A DNA stretch of 64,000 nt from NCBI RefSeq assembly GCF_016860545.1, contig NZ_BNEB01000005.1, forward strand, positions 744,001-808,000, in the 5' to 3' direction. Every line of letters starts with the position of its first letter. Position 1 is the first letter of the stretch. The DNA comes from Streptomyces asoensis. Lineage in GTDB: Bacteria > Actinomycetota > Actinomycetes > Streptomycetales > Streptomycetaceae. Positions 24,312 to 32,648 of this stretch are shown one piece after another. The notes under the pieces were generated by a model that saw nothing but the letters and a program-made list of their open reading frames with translations, did no database searches and was not told the DNA's origin. Position numbers and translations under genes: made by a program.

Positions 24312-25307
24312 GTGGACACCTTCGCCTATGTACGGGCCGGCACCCTCGCGGAGGCCGCCGAGGCCTTCGCCGCGCACCCGGGGGCACGCTACCTGGGGGG
24401 CGGCACCAACCTCGTCGACCTGATGAAGCTCGGGGTGGAACGGCCGTCCGCCCTGGTCGACGTCACCCGGCTCCCGTTGGGCGAGGTGACGGAGCTGCCG
24501 GACGGGTCGCTGCGGATCGGCGCCCTGGTGCGCAACAGCGACCTGGCGGCCCACCCGCACGTGAGGGGCCGCTACCCCGTCCTGTCCCAGGCGCTCCTCG
24601 CGGGCGCCTCGGGCCAGCTGCGCAACGCCGCCACGACCGGCGGGAACCTGCTCCAGCGCACCCGCTGCCCCTATTTCCAGGACGTCTCCAAGCCCTGCAA
24701 CAAGCGGGAGCCGGGCAGCGGCTGCTCCGCGCGGGACGGTGTGCACCGCGACCATGCGGTGCTCGGGCACTCCGAGCGGTGCATGGCGACTCATCCGTCG
24801 GACATGGCCGTGGCGCTGGCCGCGCTGGACGCCGAGGTCGAGCTGTACGGCACGGGCGGGGTACGCCGGGTGCCGGCGGCCGGGTTCCACCGGCTGCCGG
24901 GCGACGAGCCCGAGCGGGACACCGTGATCGAACCCGGCGAGATCGTCACGGCCGTTCTGCTGCCGGCCGGCCCGGCCGGGCTGCCGTCCGCGTACCGCAA
25001 GGCGCGGGACCGGGCCTCGTACGCCTTCGCGCTGGCGTCGGTGGCCGTGGTGCTGGAGGTGGCCGACGGGGTCGTAGCGCACGCGGGGATCGCCTTCGGG
25101 GCGCTGGCGCACCGTCCGTGGCGGGCCCGCCGAGCGGAGCGGGCGCTGCTGGGCGCGGCGCCCACCCGGGCGGCGTTCGAACGGGCGGCCGAGCTGGAGC
25201 TGGCCGACGCCCGGCCGCTGCGGGACAACGCCTACAAGGTGCCGCTGGCCCGCAACCTGGCCGTCGACGTGCTGACGCGGCTCGTGCCGCGCGAGGAGGA
25301 CGCATGA
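24312..25307 (+). CDS. Molybdenum hydroxylase FAD subunit with extra Cys cluster
   Basis: A 331-aa FAD-binding subunit. The nucleotide-binding motifs are YLGGGTNLVDLMK and the AATTGGNLLQRTRCP block, with a C-terminal CO-dehydrogenase flavoprotein domain (YAFALASVAVVLEV). Four cysteines, Cys119, Cys129, Cys138 and Cys157 (CPYFQD, PCNKREPGSGC, SERCMATHPSD), sit in the loop that in E. coli PaoB (YagS) holds an additional [4Fe-4S] cluster; this identifies the enzyme as the PaoABC/YagTSR type rather than a simple xanthine or CO dehydrogenase. The start is GTG. It ends by an ATGA overlap with the Mo-subunit gene. Confidence 0.93.
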   Translation: MDTFAYVRAGTLAEAAEAFAAHPGARYLGGGTNLVDLMKLGVERPSALVDVTRLPLGEVTELPDGSLRIGALVRNSDLAAHPHVRGRYPVLSQALLAGASGQLRNAATTGGNLLQRTRCPYFQDVSKPCNKREPGSGCSARDGVHRDHAVLGHSERCMATHPSDMAVALAALDAEVELYGTGGVRRVPAAGFHRLPGDEPERDTVIEPGEIVTAVLLPAGPAGLPSAYRKARDRASYAFALASVAVVLEVADGVVAHAGIAFGALAHRPWRARRAERALLGAAPTRAAFERAAELELADARPLRDNAYKVPLARNLAVDVLTRLVPREEDA

Positions 25308-27418
25308 CCGCCGTAGGCACTCCCGCCGAACGCCGGGAGGGTCGGGAGAAGGTCACGGGGACCGCCCGCTACGCCGCCGAAGAGCACCTCCCCGGACGGC
25401 TGTTCGCCCGGCCCGTCCCGGCGGCCACGGCGCGCGGCCGGGTGACGGACGTCGACGTGTCGGCGGCCCTGGCGCTGCCCGGCGTCGTCGCGGTGCTCAC
25501 CCACGAGAACGCGCCCCGGCTCGCCGCACCGGACGATCCGACCCTGGCCGTGCTCCAGGACCCCGAGGTGCCGCACCGCGGCTGGTTCACCGCCCTGGTG
25601 GTGGCCGACAGCCTGGAGACGGCCCGGGCCGGGGCGGCCGCCGTACGGGTCACCTGCGCCGAGGAGGAGCACGACGTCACCCTCGCCGCCGACCACCCGC
25701 GGGCCTACGTCCCCGAGACGATCAACGGCAGCTTCCCGGGCGCGCGGGAGCAGGGCGATCCCGACGGCGCGTTCACCGGGGCGGAGGTACGGGTCGACGT
25801 CGTCTACCGGGTGCCGCCGCTGCACAACCACCCCATGGAACCGCACGCCAGCACCGCGCACTGGGACGGCGAGCGGCTCACCGTGCACACGTCCAGCCAG
25901 GGCACCACGGCCGTACGGGCCGCCCTCGGCCGGATGTTCGGGCTCCCGAAGGAGCGGATCACGGTGGTCGCCGAGCACGTCGGCGGCGGGTTCGGCTCCA
26001 AGGGCACGCCCCGGCCGGACGTGGTGCTCGCCTCGATGGCCGCCTGGCACACCGGGCGGCCGGTCACCGTGGTGGTGCCCCGCCGGATGATGCCGACCAC
26101 GGTCGGCCACCGCGCGGCCACCCTGAACCGGCTGCGCCTCGGCGCGGACGCCGGTGGCCGTCTGACGTCCCTCGCGCACGAGGTGACCACGTACTCCTCC
26201 CGCGTCAAGGAGTTCGTCGAGTACGCGGGGATCCCGGCCCGCGTCATGTACGCCGCGCCGCACCGCAGCAGCGTGCACCGCGTGGTGCGGCTCGACGTGC
26301 CCACGCCGTCCTGGATGCGCGCGCCCGGTGAGGCACCCGGCATGTACGCGCTCGAGTCGGCGATGGACGAGCTGGCCGAGGCGCTCGGCATGGACCCGAT
26401 CGAGGTACGGATCCTCAACGAGCCGCGGACCGAGCCGGACAGCGGCAAGCCGTTCAGCAGCCGGCACCTGGTCGAGTGTCTGCGCGAGGGCGCCCGCAGG
26501 TTCGGCTGGGCCGGCCGTGACCCCCGTCCCCGCACACGCTCCGCGGGCCCGTTGCTGTTCGGGACGGGGGTGGCCGCCGCGACCTACCCGGTGCAGGTGT
26601 ATCCGTCGTCGGCGGCGGCCCGCGCGCTGCCGGACGGCTCTTTCCTCGTCGAGGTGAACGCCGCGGACATCGGCACCGGCGCCCGTACGGTGCTCGCCCA
26701 GATCGGGGCGGATGCGCTGGGCGTACCGCTGGAGCGGGTGGTGATCCGGGTCGGCAGCAGCGATCTGCCGGCGGCGCCGCTGGCCGGCGGTTCCTCGGGG
26801 ACCGCCTCCTGGGGGTGGGCGGTGCACGAGGCCTGCGCACGGCTGCGCGGGCAGCTGGCGGGACGTCAGAGCCCGCTGCCGGCCGAGGGGTTGCAGGCCC
26901 GGGCCGACACGGCGGGGGTGGCCGACGCCGAAAGTCCGTTCGCGCGGCACGCGTTCGGGGCGCACTTCGCGGAGGTGTCCGTGGACACGGTGACCGGAGA
27001 GGTGCGGGTGCGGCGGCTGCTCGGGGTGTACGCGGCGGGACGCATCCTCAACCCCCGTACGGCGCGCTCGCAGTTCGTCGGCGGGATGACCATGGGCCTG
27101 GGCATGGCACTGACCGAGGGCAGCACCCTGGACGCCGCCTTCGGCGACTTCGCCGAGTCCGATCTCGCGTCGTACCACGTGCCCGCGCACGCCGACGTGC
27201 CGGACGTCGAGGCGCACTGGATCGAGGAGGACGACCCTCATCTCAACCCGCTGGGCGGCAAGGGGATCGGCGAGATCGGCATCGTGGGGACGGCGGCCGC
27301 CGTCGGCAACGCCGTGCACCACGCCACCGGGATCCGCTTCCGCGAATTGCCCCTGACCCCCGACCGGGTGCTCACGGGCCTGCTGGAGGACCACCGTTCC
27401 GGTTCCGGCGAGCCGTAA
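25304..27418 (+). CDS. Molybdopterin-binding catalytic subunit (aldehyde oxidoreductase type)
   Basis: A 704-aa catalytic subunit that holds the molybdenum-pterin cofactor. Features visible are the N-terminal DGREKVTGTARYAAE-like start (here EGREKVTGTARYAAE), PLHNHPMEPHASTAHWDG, EHVGGGFGSKG, MRAPGEAPGMYALES, and the C-terminal GGKGIGEIGIVGTAAAVGNA block whose Glu acts as the general base in this family. It likely oxidises aldehydes (PaoC acts on aromatic aldehydes); the substrate cannot be assigned from sequence. The start overlaps the FAD-subunit stop by 4 bp, indicating translational coupling. No XdhC/PaoD-type insertion chaperone gene follows in the window. Confidence 0.93.
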   Translation: MTAVGTPAERREGREKVTGTARYAAEEHLPGRLFARPVPAATARGRVTDVDVSAALALPGVVAVLTHENAPRLAAPDDPTLAVLQDPEVPHRGWFTALVVADSLETARAGAAAVRVTCAEEEHDVTLAADHPRAYVPETINGSFPGAREQGDPDGAFTGAEVRVDVVYRVPPLHNHPMEPHASTAHWDGERLTVHTSSQGTTAVRAALGRMFGLPKERITVVAEHVGGGFGSKGTPRPDVVLASMAAWHTGRPVTVVVPRRMMPTTVGHRAATLNRLRLGADAGGRLTSLAHEVTTYSSRVKEFVEYAGIPARVMYAAPHRSSVHRVVRLDVPTPSWMRAPGEAPGMYALESAMDELAEALGMDPIEVRILNEPRTEPDSGKPFSSRHLVECLREGARRFGWAGRDPRPRTRSAGPLLFGTGVAAATYPVQVYPSSAAARALPDGSFLVEVNAADIGTGARTVLAQIGADALGVPLERVVIRVGSSDLPAAPLAGGSSGTASWGWAVHEACARLRGQLAGRQSPLPAEGLQARADTAGVADAESPFARHAFGAHFAEVSVDTVTGEVRVRRLLGVYAAGRILNPRTARSQFVGGMTMGLGMALTEGSTLDAAFGDFAESDLASYHVPAHADVPDVEAHWIEEDDPHLNPLGGKGIGEIGIVGTAAAVGNAVHHATGIRFRELPLTPDRVLTGLLEDHRSGSGEP

Positions 27419-27697
27419 CCGATCGGAGGGTCGCGGGACACTCTGAGTGACGGGTGGGACGGGGCCCGCACCGGAGGAAGCCCGCATCAAACGTGATCTT
27501 TACCACTCCACCGGGCGGCGGGAACGTTCGGCCACCCGGGTGCCGCGCGCCTGTGCGCCGCCTCCCGATGCGGTAATCCCGACGGAAACGGGAATCCGGA
27601 AACCGTAGGCCGGGCGATCGACGGACGAGGACCGCGGACCGGGTCCACCGCAATCCGCCAGGAACAGACACCGCGCGACGGACCAATGGGAGGGCCC

Positions 27698-27985
27698 GTG
27701 GATGCGCCAACCACGCTCGTCGTCGTCGCCGCGCTGGCGGCGGTCGCGCTGTTCGCCGTGGCCGCCGTGGTGCTGACGCGCCTGGTCAGAGCACGTCGGG
27801 GCCTGAGAAAGGCCGGACTCCCCACCGGGCCGCGCTGGGTCTTCTGGGGGGCCGTCCTGTACTTCGTGCTTCCCACCGACCTGCTGCCGGATCCCGTCTA
27901 CCTCGACGACATCGGCGTCCTCCTGCTGGCCCTGCGCTCGATGCGCCGCGCCCCCGACGACGTATCGGAGCGCCTGCCCGACTGA
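27698..27985 (+). CDS. DUF1232 (YkvA-like) membrane protein
   Basis: A protein of about 95 aa with one N-terminal membrane helix (TLVVVAALAAVALFAVAAVVL), a short basic segment, and the DUF1232 signature WVFWGAVLYFVLPTDLLPDPVYLDDIG. The function of the family is unknown. GTG 27698 is preferred because a GGAGGG lies just upstream; ATG 27686, which would place that GGAGGG inside the gene, is the alternative. It is an isolated gene on the + strand. Confidence 0.8.
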   Translation: MDAPTTLVVVAALAAVALFAVAAVVLTRLVRARRGLRKAGLPTGPRWVFWGAVLYFVLPTDLLPDPVYLDDIGVLLLALRSMRRAPDDVSERLPD

Positions 27986-28208
27986 CAGGCCGCGTACAGG
28001 TTTTCACTTCCCCCCGCGCCGATCTCCCCTGCTCCGCGCCCTGTTCGGGGCCCGCCGCCGCGATGATCACGCAGAGTAAGGAAACCAACCCCCCGTTCGA
28101 TTCGTATAAGTGACTGAAGGACGCACCTATCCAGCACCACGCAGCGGGCCCGAGTGACGTCGCACAGCGGCACCGCTTGATCCAGGCAGTACCGACGAGG
28201 GAGAGACG

Positions 28209-28400
28209 ATGCAACCGTTCACGCTCAACTACGCACGCCCTGCGGCCGAGTTGGAGTTCAGCACTCCGTACGCCTATGACCCCGGAATGCAGTTGAACGT
28301 TCTCTTCGACGGCCGGATCGCCGCTCGTGACCACGCCCTCCTGAGAGAGCTGGGTACGACGACCTCGACGGCGGGCTCCAAGACCCACTTCGACGACTGA
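28209..28400 (+). CDS. Graspetide precursor peptide (ATP-grasp-modified RiPP)
   Basis: A 63-aa precursor. The leader (residues 1-48) has the conserved features of the actinobacterial ATP-grasp-modified RiPP family: MQPFTLNYARPA, TPYAYDPGMQLNVLFDGR and a charged helix RDHALLRELG. The predicted core (about 50-63) is Thr/Ser/Lys-rich followed by acidic acceptors: TTTSTAGSKTHFDD. In graspetides an ATP-grasp ligase joins side-chain hydroxyls or amines of Thr, Ser or Lys to Asp/Glu carboxylates, giving omega-ester or omega-amide rings. GAGGGAGA precedes ATG 28209. The ligase gene starts 16 bp downstream. No protease or methyltransferase is adjacent. The mature product is unknown. Confidence 0.9.
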   Translation: MQPFTLNYARPAAELEFSTPYAYDPGMQLNVLFDGRIAARDHALLRELGTTTSTAGSKTHFDD

Positions 28401-28416
28401 ACACGGGCCGACGAAA

Positions 28417-29403
28417 ATGACCGTGCTCATCCTTACCTGTGAAGAGGACGTCACGGCGGACATGGTGGTCGTGCACCTGAACGCCGCGGGCGTCCCCGTC
28501 GTCCGGCTCGATCCGGCCGATCTGACCCACTCCGTCGCGCTCTCCGGCGAGTACGTGCACGGTGCCTTCCGGGGCCACCTGTCGTCCGCCGGACGGCTGG
28601 TGAGCCTCGACGGGCTGCGCTCGGTGTGGGTCCGGCGGCCCGGCACCGCGGCGGCCCGGGCGGCGCAGCCGTCCGCGTGGCTCACGGAGGAGGCCTCACA
28701 GGCGCTGTACGGCATGCTCCGCGGCACCGGGGCACGCTGGATGAACCACCCGGACGCGTCCCGGCGCGCCCGGCACAAGCCCTGGCAGCTCCGGCTCGCC
28801 CAGCTCAGCGGGCTGCCCGTGCCGGCCACGATCGTCACCACGTTCCCGCAGGCGGCCCGCGAGTTCGCGGACCGCTATCCGGACCTGGTCGTCAAGCCGG
28901 TGTCCGGGGCCCACCCGCAGGATCCGCCCCGGGCGGTGCCCACCACCCGCGTCCCGCCGGGCGCGGACTTCGCCGCCGTCGCCTACGGCCCCACCCTGCT
29001 GCAACGCCGGGTCGCCAAGCGGGCCGACATACGGCTGACCGCGGTCGGCGACCGCATCCTGGCCGCGCGCAAGGAGACCTCGCCCGGCGACGACCCCGAC
29101 GTGGTGGACGTGCGCTACTCGCCCTCGACCACGCCCTGGCGCGCCGCCGACGTCCCCCCGCGCCTCGCGGAGGTCGTCCTGAGATACCTCCGGGAGGCGG
29201 AACTCGCCTACGGCGCCTTCGACTTCGCGGAGGACTCCGACGGGACGTGGTGGTTCCTGGAATGCAACCAGTCCGGCCAGTTCGGCTTCGTGGAGGTCGA
29301 CACCGGGCAGCCCATCGCCCGCACCATCGCGGAGTGGCTGGCCGGGCCGCCCCCGGGCCGCGACGCCCGGCGCGCCGACCGGTGCGGCTCGGCGGCCTCG
29401 TGA
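28417..29403 (+). CDS. Graspetide ATP-grasp peptide ligase
   Basis: A 328-aa enzyme of the ATP-grasp RiPP maturase family (MvdC/MvdD, TgmB type). Visible marks are VWVRRPG near residue 71, KPWQL near 121, the ATP-binding lysine in LVVKPVSG (Lys160), the RRVAKRADIRLTAVG segment (198-211) and the metal-binding YGAFDFAEDSDGTWWFLECN (Asp269, Glu282, Asn284) ending in QSGQFGFVE. It is expected to phosphorylate Asp/Glu side chains of the precursor core and form ester or amide crosslinks. The start lacks a good ribosome site, so translation may be coupled to the precursor gene 16 bp upstream. The last 20 residues are Arg/Asp-rich. A hairpin follows the stop at once, so the operon has just two genes. 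Confidence 0.92.
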   Translation: MTVLILTCEEDVTADMVVVHLNAAGVPVVRLDPADLTHSVALSGEYVHGAFRGHLSSAGRLVSLDGLRSVWVRRPGTAAARAAQPSAWLTEEASQALYGMLRGTGARWMNHPDASRRARHKPWQLRLAQLSGLPVPATIVTTFPQAAREFADRYPDLVVKPVSGAHPQDPPRAVPTTRVPPGADFAAVAYGPTLLQRRVAKRADIRLTAVGDRILAARKETSPGDDPDVVDVRYSPSTTPWRAADVPPRLAEVVLRYLREAELAYGAFDFAEDSDGTWWFLECNQSGQFGFVEVDTGQPIARTIAEWLAGPPPGRDARRADRCGSAAS

Positions 29404-29405
29404 CG

Positions 29406-29452
29406 GACCCGGCGCACGGAGCGCCCGTACGGGCGGCGCCGCGCGCCGGGTC
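29406..29452. terminator. Nested hairpin after the graspetide operon
   Basis: GACCCGGCGC (29406-29415) pairs perfectly with 29443-29452, and the interior contains the perfect palindrome GCCCGTACGGGC. It begins three bases after the ligase stop and lies between convergent genes, so it probably terminates both. Confidence 0.65.
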
Positions 29453-29468
29453 GGGTTCCGGGCCGCCC

Positions 29469-29714
29469 TCAGACGGCCAGGGACAGTCCGCTCTCCGCCT
29501 CGGCCGCGGAGGCCGTCGCCGGCGATCCCAGCAGGGTGTCGGCCGCGGCGACCGCCTCCCGGACGTCGGACGTCCCCATCAGCACACACAGGGTGTACGT
29601 CACGTCCTGAAGCTCACGCGCCGTCTGCGGCGAGTCCTGCTCCGCCTGGGCGATCCTCGCCGCCGCGTACCGGGTGAGCAACGTCCTGGCGACCTTCTGG
29701 TCCGGAACGATCAC
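29469..29714 (-). CDS. DUF5133 protein
   Basis: An 81-aa protein of a small streptomycete family, DUF5133, recognised by the start MIVPDQKVARTLLTRYAAAR, the helix QTARELQDVTYTLCVLMGT and the following SDVREAVAAADTLLG. The fold looks all-helical. Function is unknown; such genes often occur near transcription regulators and specialised-metabolism genes. It is convergent with the graspetide operon and on the same strand as the ABC transporter. Confidence 0.82.
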   Translation of the reverse strand: MIVPDQKVARTLLTRYAAARIAQAEQDSPQTARELQDVTYTLCVLMGTSDVREAVAAADTLLGSPATASAAEAESGLSLAV

Positions 29715-29821
29715 GAGCGCCCCTCTCTACAAGTGTTGGGCAGCGTGTGCCCGGACCTGGGCGATTCATGCCTGCCCGGACCGAAAGTCATCCCCAGGAG
29801 TCACGTTCCGGCCACACGTCC

Positions 29822-31591
29822 TCACGCCACCTGCCCGCCGTGCAGCTCCGTGTAGGCGCCGCCGCGCCGAAGGAGTTCGTCGTGCGTGCCGGTCTCCAGG
29901 ATCCGCCCCTCCCCCATCACCACGATCCGGTCCGCGCCGCGCACCGTGGACAGCCGGTGCGCCACCACGAAGGTGGTGCGGCCGCGCAGCAGCCGGACCA
30001 GGGCCTGCTGGACGAGCGCCTCGGACCGGGTGTCCAGCGCGGAGGTCGCCTCGTCCAGCACCAGCACCTTCGGATCGCGGATCAGGGCGCGGGCGATGGC
30101 GAGCCGCTGCTTCTGGCCGCCCGAGAGCCGGGCCCCGCGCTCGCCGACCAGGGTGTTCAGGCCCTCCGGAAGCCGGTCGACGAACTCCAGCGCGTTGGCG
30201 TCGCGCAGGGCCGCGCGGACCGTCTCCTCGTCGGCCTCGTCCTCCATGCCGTAGGCGACGTTCTCGCGGATCGTGCCGTCGAAGAGGATCGACTCCTGCG
30301 GCACCACCGACAGGAACCGGCGGTAGGTGCGCAGATCGAGGGTGCTCATGTCGGCCCCGTCGAGCAGGACCCGGCCGGAGGTCGGCCGGATGAAGCCGAT
30401 GACGAGGCCGAGCACCGTGGACTTGCCGGCCCCGGACGCGCCCACCAGGGCGACCGTCTCCCCGGGGGCGACGGAGAGGGTGAAGTCGCGCACCGCCGGG
30501 CTGCCGCTGTCGTACGCGTAGCCGACGTCCTGGAAGGTCACGGAGCCGTCCAGCGACGTGAGTTCGGACTTGCCCTCGTTGTCCTCCAGTTCGGGCGCCT
30601 GGAGGACCTCGCCCACCGAACGCACCGACTCCAGGCCCTTGGTGATGACCGGGGCGAGACCGGTCAGGGTGGTGGTGGAGTTGGTGAGGGTGGTCAGGAA
30701 GGCGCTGAGCATCACCACGTCGCCCGCGGTGACGCCCCACAGTCCGTAGTACGAGATCAGCGCGGCGCCGGTGAGGACGAGGACGCCGATCACGTTGAGC
30801 AGGACCCAGGCCAGCGATCCGAAGCGGCCGTTGAGCAGGTCCAGGCGCATCCCGGAGGTGAGCAGGCGGCTCAGCGTGCCGTCCATGCGGCGCAGCGCCT
30901 TGCCCTCCAGGCCGTGCGCGCGGGTGACCGGGATCAGGCGGGTCATCTCGGTGACCCGGGAGGAGAGGGTCTCCACCTCGTGCCGGAAGTCCTCGTTGTG
31001 GGTGCGCAGCCGGGACCTGAGCCGGTCCACGAGGAGGGCGGCGACGGGGACCACGACGAGGAAGACGGGCACGAACTCGGGGGTGCGCACGGCGATGATG
31101 ACGAGGCCGCCGGTGAGCACGGTGAGCGCGCCGAGGCCCTGCTCGGCGGTCTGCTGCACCATCTGCTCGACGGTCTCCACGTCCCGCACGACCTTGGCCT
31201 GGAGCACACCGGCGCTGACCCGGGAGTGGTAGCCGATGGACAGCTGCTGCATCCGGGTGCACAGCGCGGAGCGCAGGCCGGTGCCCATGCGGCGGACGCT
31301 GCCGTACAGCAGCCGCACGTAGAGCAGGTGCAGCGGGTAGTTGACCAGCAGGATGAACAGGATGACGCCGGTGCTCGTCCAGAGCCTGCCGACCGGCTGG
31401 TGCTGGACGACGGTGTCGATGATGGACGCGGTGATCAGCGGCAGCAGCCAGATCGGGCTGTGTTTGACGGTGAACACGACGGCCGCCCCGGCGAGGCTGC
31501 GCCGGTCGGTCCGCAGGAGGTAGGCGAGGGTGCGGACCGGGTGCTCGCCCCGGTAGCGGTGGTCGAGCGGTCTTTCGTGCGACGACGCCAT
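29822..31591 (-). CDS. ABC exporter half-transporter (permease-ATPase fusion)
   Basis: A 589-aa type-IV ABC exporter subunit with an N-terminal six-helix membrane domain (about 30-310) and a C-terminal ATPase (about 345-585). ATPase motifs are intact: Walker A GASGAGKST, Q-loop VVPQESILFDG, signature LSGGQKQRLAIARAL, Walker B VLVLDEATSALD and the switch His in VVAHRLST. It should act as a homodimer since no partner gene is present. The substrate is unknown; its closeness to the graspetide operon (opposite strand) makes peptide export one possibility, but lipids or drugs are equally likely. ATG 31591 begins 26 bp after the aldo/keto reductase stop, so the two form an operon. Confidence 0.92.
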   Translation of the reverse strand: MASSHERPLDHRYRGEHPVRTLAYLLRTDRRSLAGAAVVFTVKHSPIWLLPLITASIIDTVVQHQPVGRLWTSTGVILFILLVNYPLHLLYVRLLYGSVRRMGTGLRSALCTRMQQLSIGYHSRVSAGVLQAKVVRDVETVEQMVQQTAEQGLGALTVLTGGLVIIAVRTPEFVPVFLVVVPVAALLVDRLRSRLRTHNEDFRHEVETLSSRVTEMTRLIPVTRAHGLEGKALRRMDGTLSRLLTSGMRLDLLNGRFGSLAWVLLNVIGVLVLTGAALISYYGLWGVTAGDVVMLSAFLTTLTNSTTTLTGLAPVITKGLESVRSVGEVLQAPELEDNEGKSELTSLDGSVTFQDVGYAYDSGSPAVRDFTLSVAPGETVALVGASGAGKSTVLGLVIGFIRPTSGRVLLDGADMSTLDLRTYRRFLSVVPQESILFDGTIRENVAYGMEDEADEETVRAALRDANALEFVDRLPEGLNTLVGERGARLSGGQKQRLAIARALIRDPKVLVLDEATSALDTRSEALVQQALVRLLRGRTTFVVAHRLSTVRGADRIVVMGEGRILETGTHDELLRRGGAYTELHGGQVA

Positions 31592-31617
31592 GGACGGCGG
31601 TCCTCCCGGTGGTCGTG

Positions 31618-32478
31618 TCAGACGGAGGCGTCCAGTGCCGCCAGTTCGCCGGCCGTGAGGACGAGTTCCGTCGCGGCGAGGGAGTCGAGGACGGTCTCGG
31701 GGCGGCTGGCGCCCGGGATCGGCACCACGACCGGCGACCGGGCGAGCATCCAGGCCAGGCAGACCCGCTGCGGGCTGACTCCGTGCGCCTCGGCGACATG
31801 GGCGAACGGCGCGTAGGAGGAGCCCAGTTCGCGGGCCCGGGAGATGCCTCCGAGCGGGCTCCACGGCAGGAACGCGATGCCGAGCTCGTCGCACAGGCGC
31901 AGTTCGGGCTCGCTGGAGCGGAAGGCCGGCGAGAACTGGTTCTGCACGGCGGCCAGACGTCCGCCGAGGATCTCGTTCGCCTCCCTGATCTGCTCGGGGT
32001 TCGCGTTGGAGATGCCGGCGGCGCGGATCTTGCCCTCGTCGAGCAGGTCCCGCAGGGCGCCGACGGACTCCGCGTAGGGGATCCGCGGGTCGGGGCGGTG
32101 GAACTGGTACAGGCCGATGGCCTCCACGCCGAGCCGGCGCAGCGACGCCTCGCAGGCCGCCCTGAGGTGCGCGGGGCTGCCGTCGAGGGTCCAGCTGCCG
32201 TCGCCGGGGCGCAGATGCCCGCCCTTGGTGGCGACCAGGACGTCACCGCCGCGGTCGTGGGAGGCGAGGGCCTTGGCGACGAGGGTCTCGTTGTGGCCGA
32301 CCTCGTCGGCGCCGATGTGGTAGGCGTCCGCGGTGTCGATCAGTGTCACGCCGGCGTCGAGCGCGGCGTGGACGGTGGCGAGGGACCGGGCCTCGTCGGG
32401 TCGTCCCTCGATCGACATCGGCATGGCGCCGAGGCCGATCGCGCTGACGTCCAGGTCACCGATGCGGCGGTTCTGCAT
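31618..32478 (-). CDS. Aldo/keto reductase
   Basis: A 286-aa NADPH-dependent oxidoreductase with a TIM-barrel AKR fold. The catalytic tetrad is present: Asp48, Tyr53 (DTADAYHIGADEVGHNE), Lys85 (VLVATKGG) and His127 (YQFHRPDP). The cofactor pocket motif near the C-terminus (VVPIPGASRPETVLDS) is typical. It reduces aldehydes or ketones; the substrate is not predictable. It is the first gene of a two-gene leftward operon with the ABC exporter and follows the importer operon on the same strand after a 170-bp gap containing a hairpin. Confidence 0.92.
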   Translation of the reverse strand: MQNRRIGDLDVSAIGLGAMPMSIEGRPDEARSLATVHAALDAGVTLIDTADAYHIGADEVGHNETLVAKALASHDRGGDVLVATKGGHLRPGDGSWTLDGSPAHLRAACEASLRRLGVEAIGLYQFHRPDPRIPYAESVGALRDLLDEGKIRAAGISNANPEQIREANEILGGRLAAVQNQFSPAFRSSEPELRLCDELGIAFLPWSPLGGISRARELGSSYAPFAHVAEAHGVSPQRVCLAWMLARSPVVVPIPGASRPETVLDSLAATELVLTAGELAALDASV

Positions 32479-32611
32479 GGGCTCGCGACCTCTTCCGGAT
32501 GCGGGTGGGCAGGGGAAAGCCCGGTGCCTGCCGAAGAAGACCTCGGCGCACCGGACGTCCCCCAGCGTGACCCCGCCGTCACCCGCGGGTCCAATGGAGA
32601 TAAGCGAACGT

Positions 32612-32634
32612 ATTCAGCAGCGGGGCCGCTGAAT
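32612..32634. terminator. Candidate terminator or operator downstream of the importer operon
   Basis: ATTCAGC (32612-32618) and GCTGAAT (32628-32634) form a perfect 7-bp inverted repeat with a GC-rich 9-base loop. It lies 15 bp beyond the stop of the substrate-binding protein gene in its transcription direction and upstream of the aldo/keto reductase gene. Confidence 0.4.
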
Positions 32635-32648
32635 CACCGGACGGCCGG

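Noticed and set aside
23700..27418. Carbon monoxide dehydrogenase operon
   Set aside because: The FAD subunit carries the extra cysteine loop of PaoB, gene order and the catalytic subunit match aldehyde oxidoreductases, and the CO dehydrogenase active-site loop with its special Cys is not seen.
28079..28110. Promoter of the graspetide operon (GGAAAC ... TATAAG)
   Set aside because: TATAAG at 28105 is a fair -10, but no -35 at suitable spacing matches well and the GGAAAC fit to an ECF-type -35 is weak, so it is not listed as a feature.
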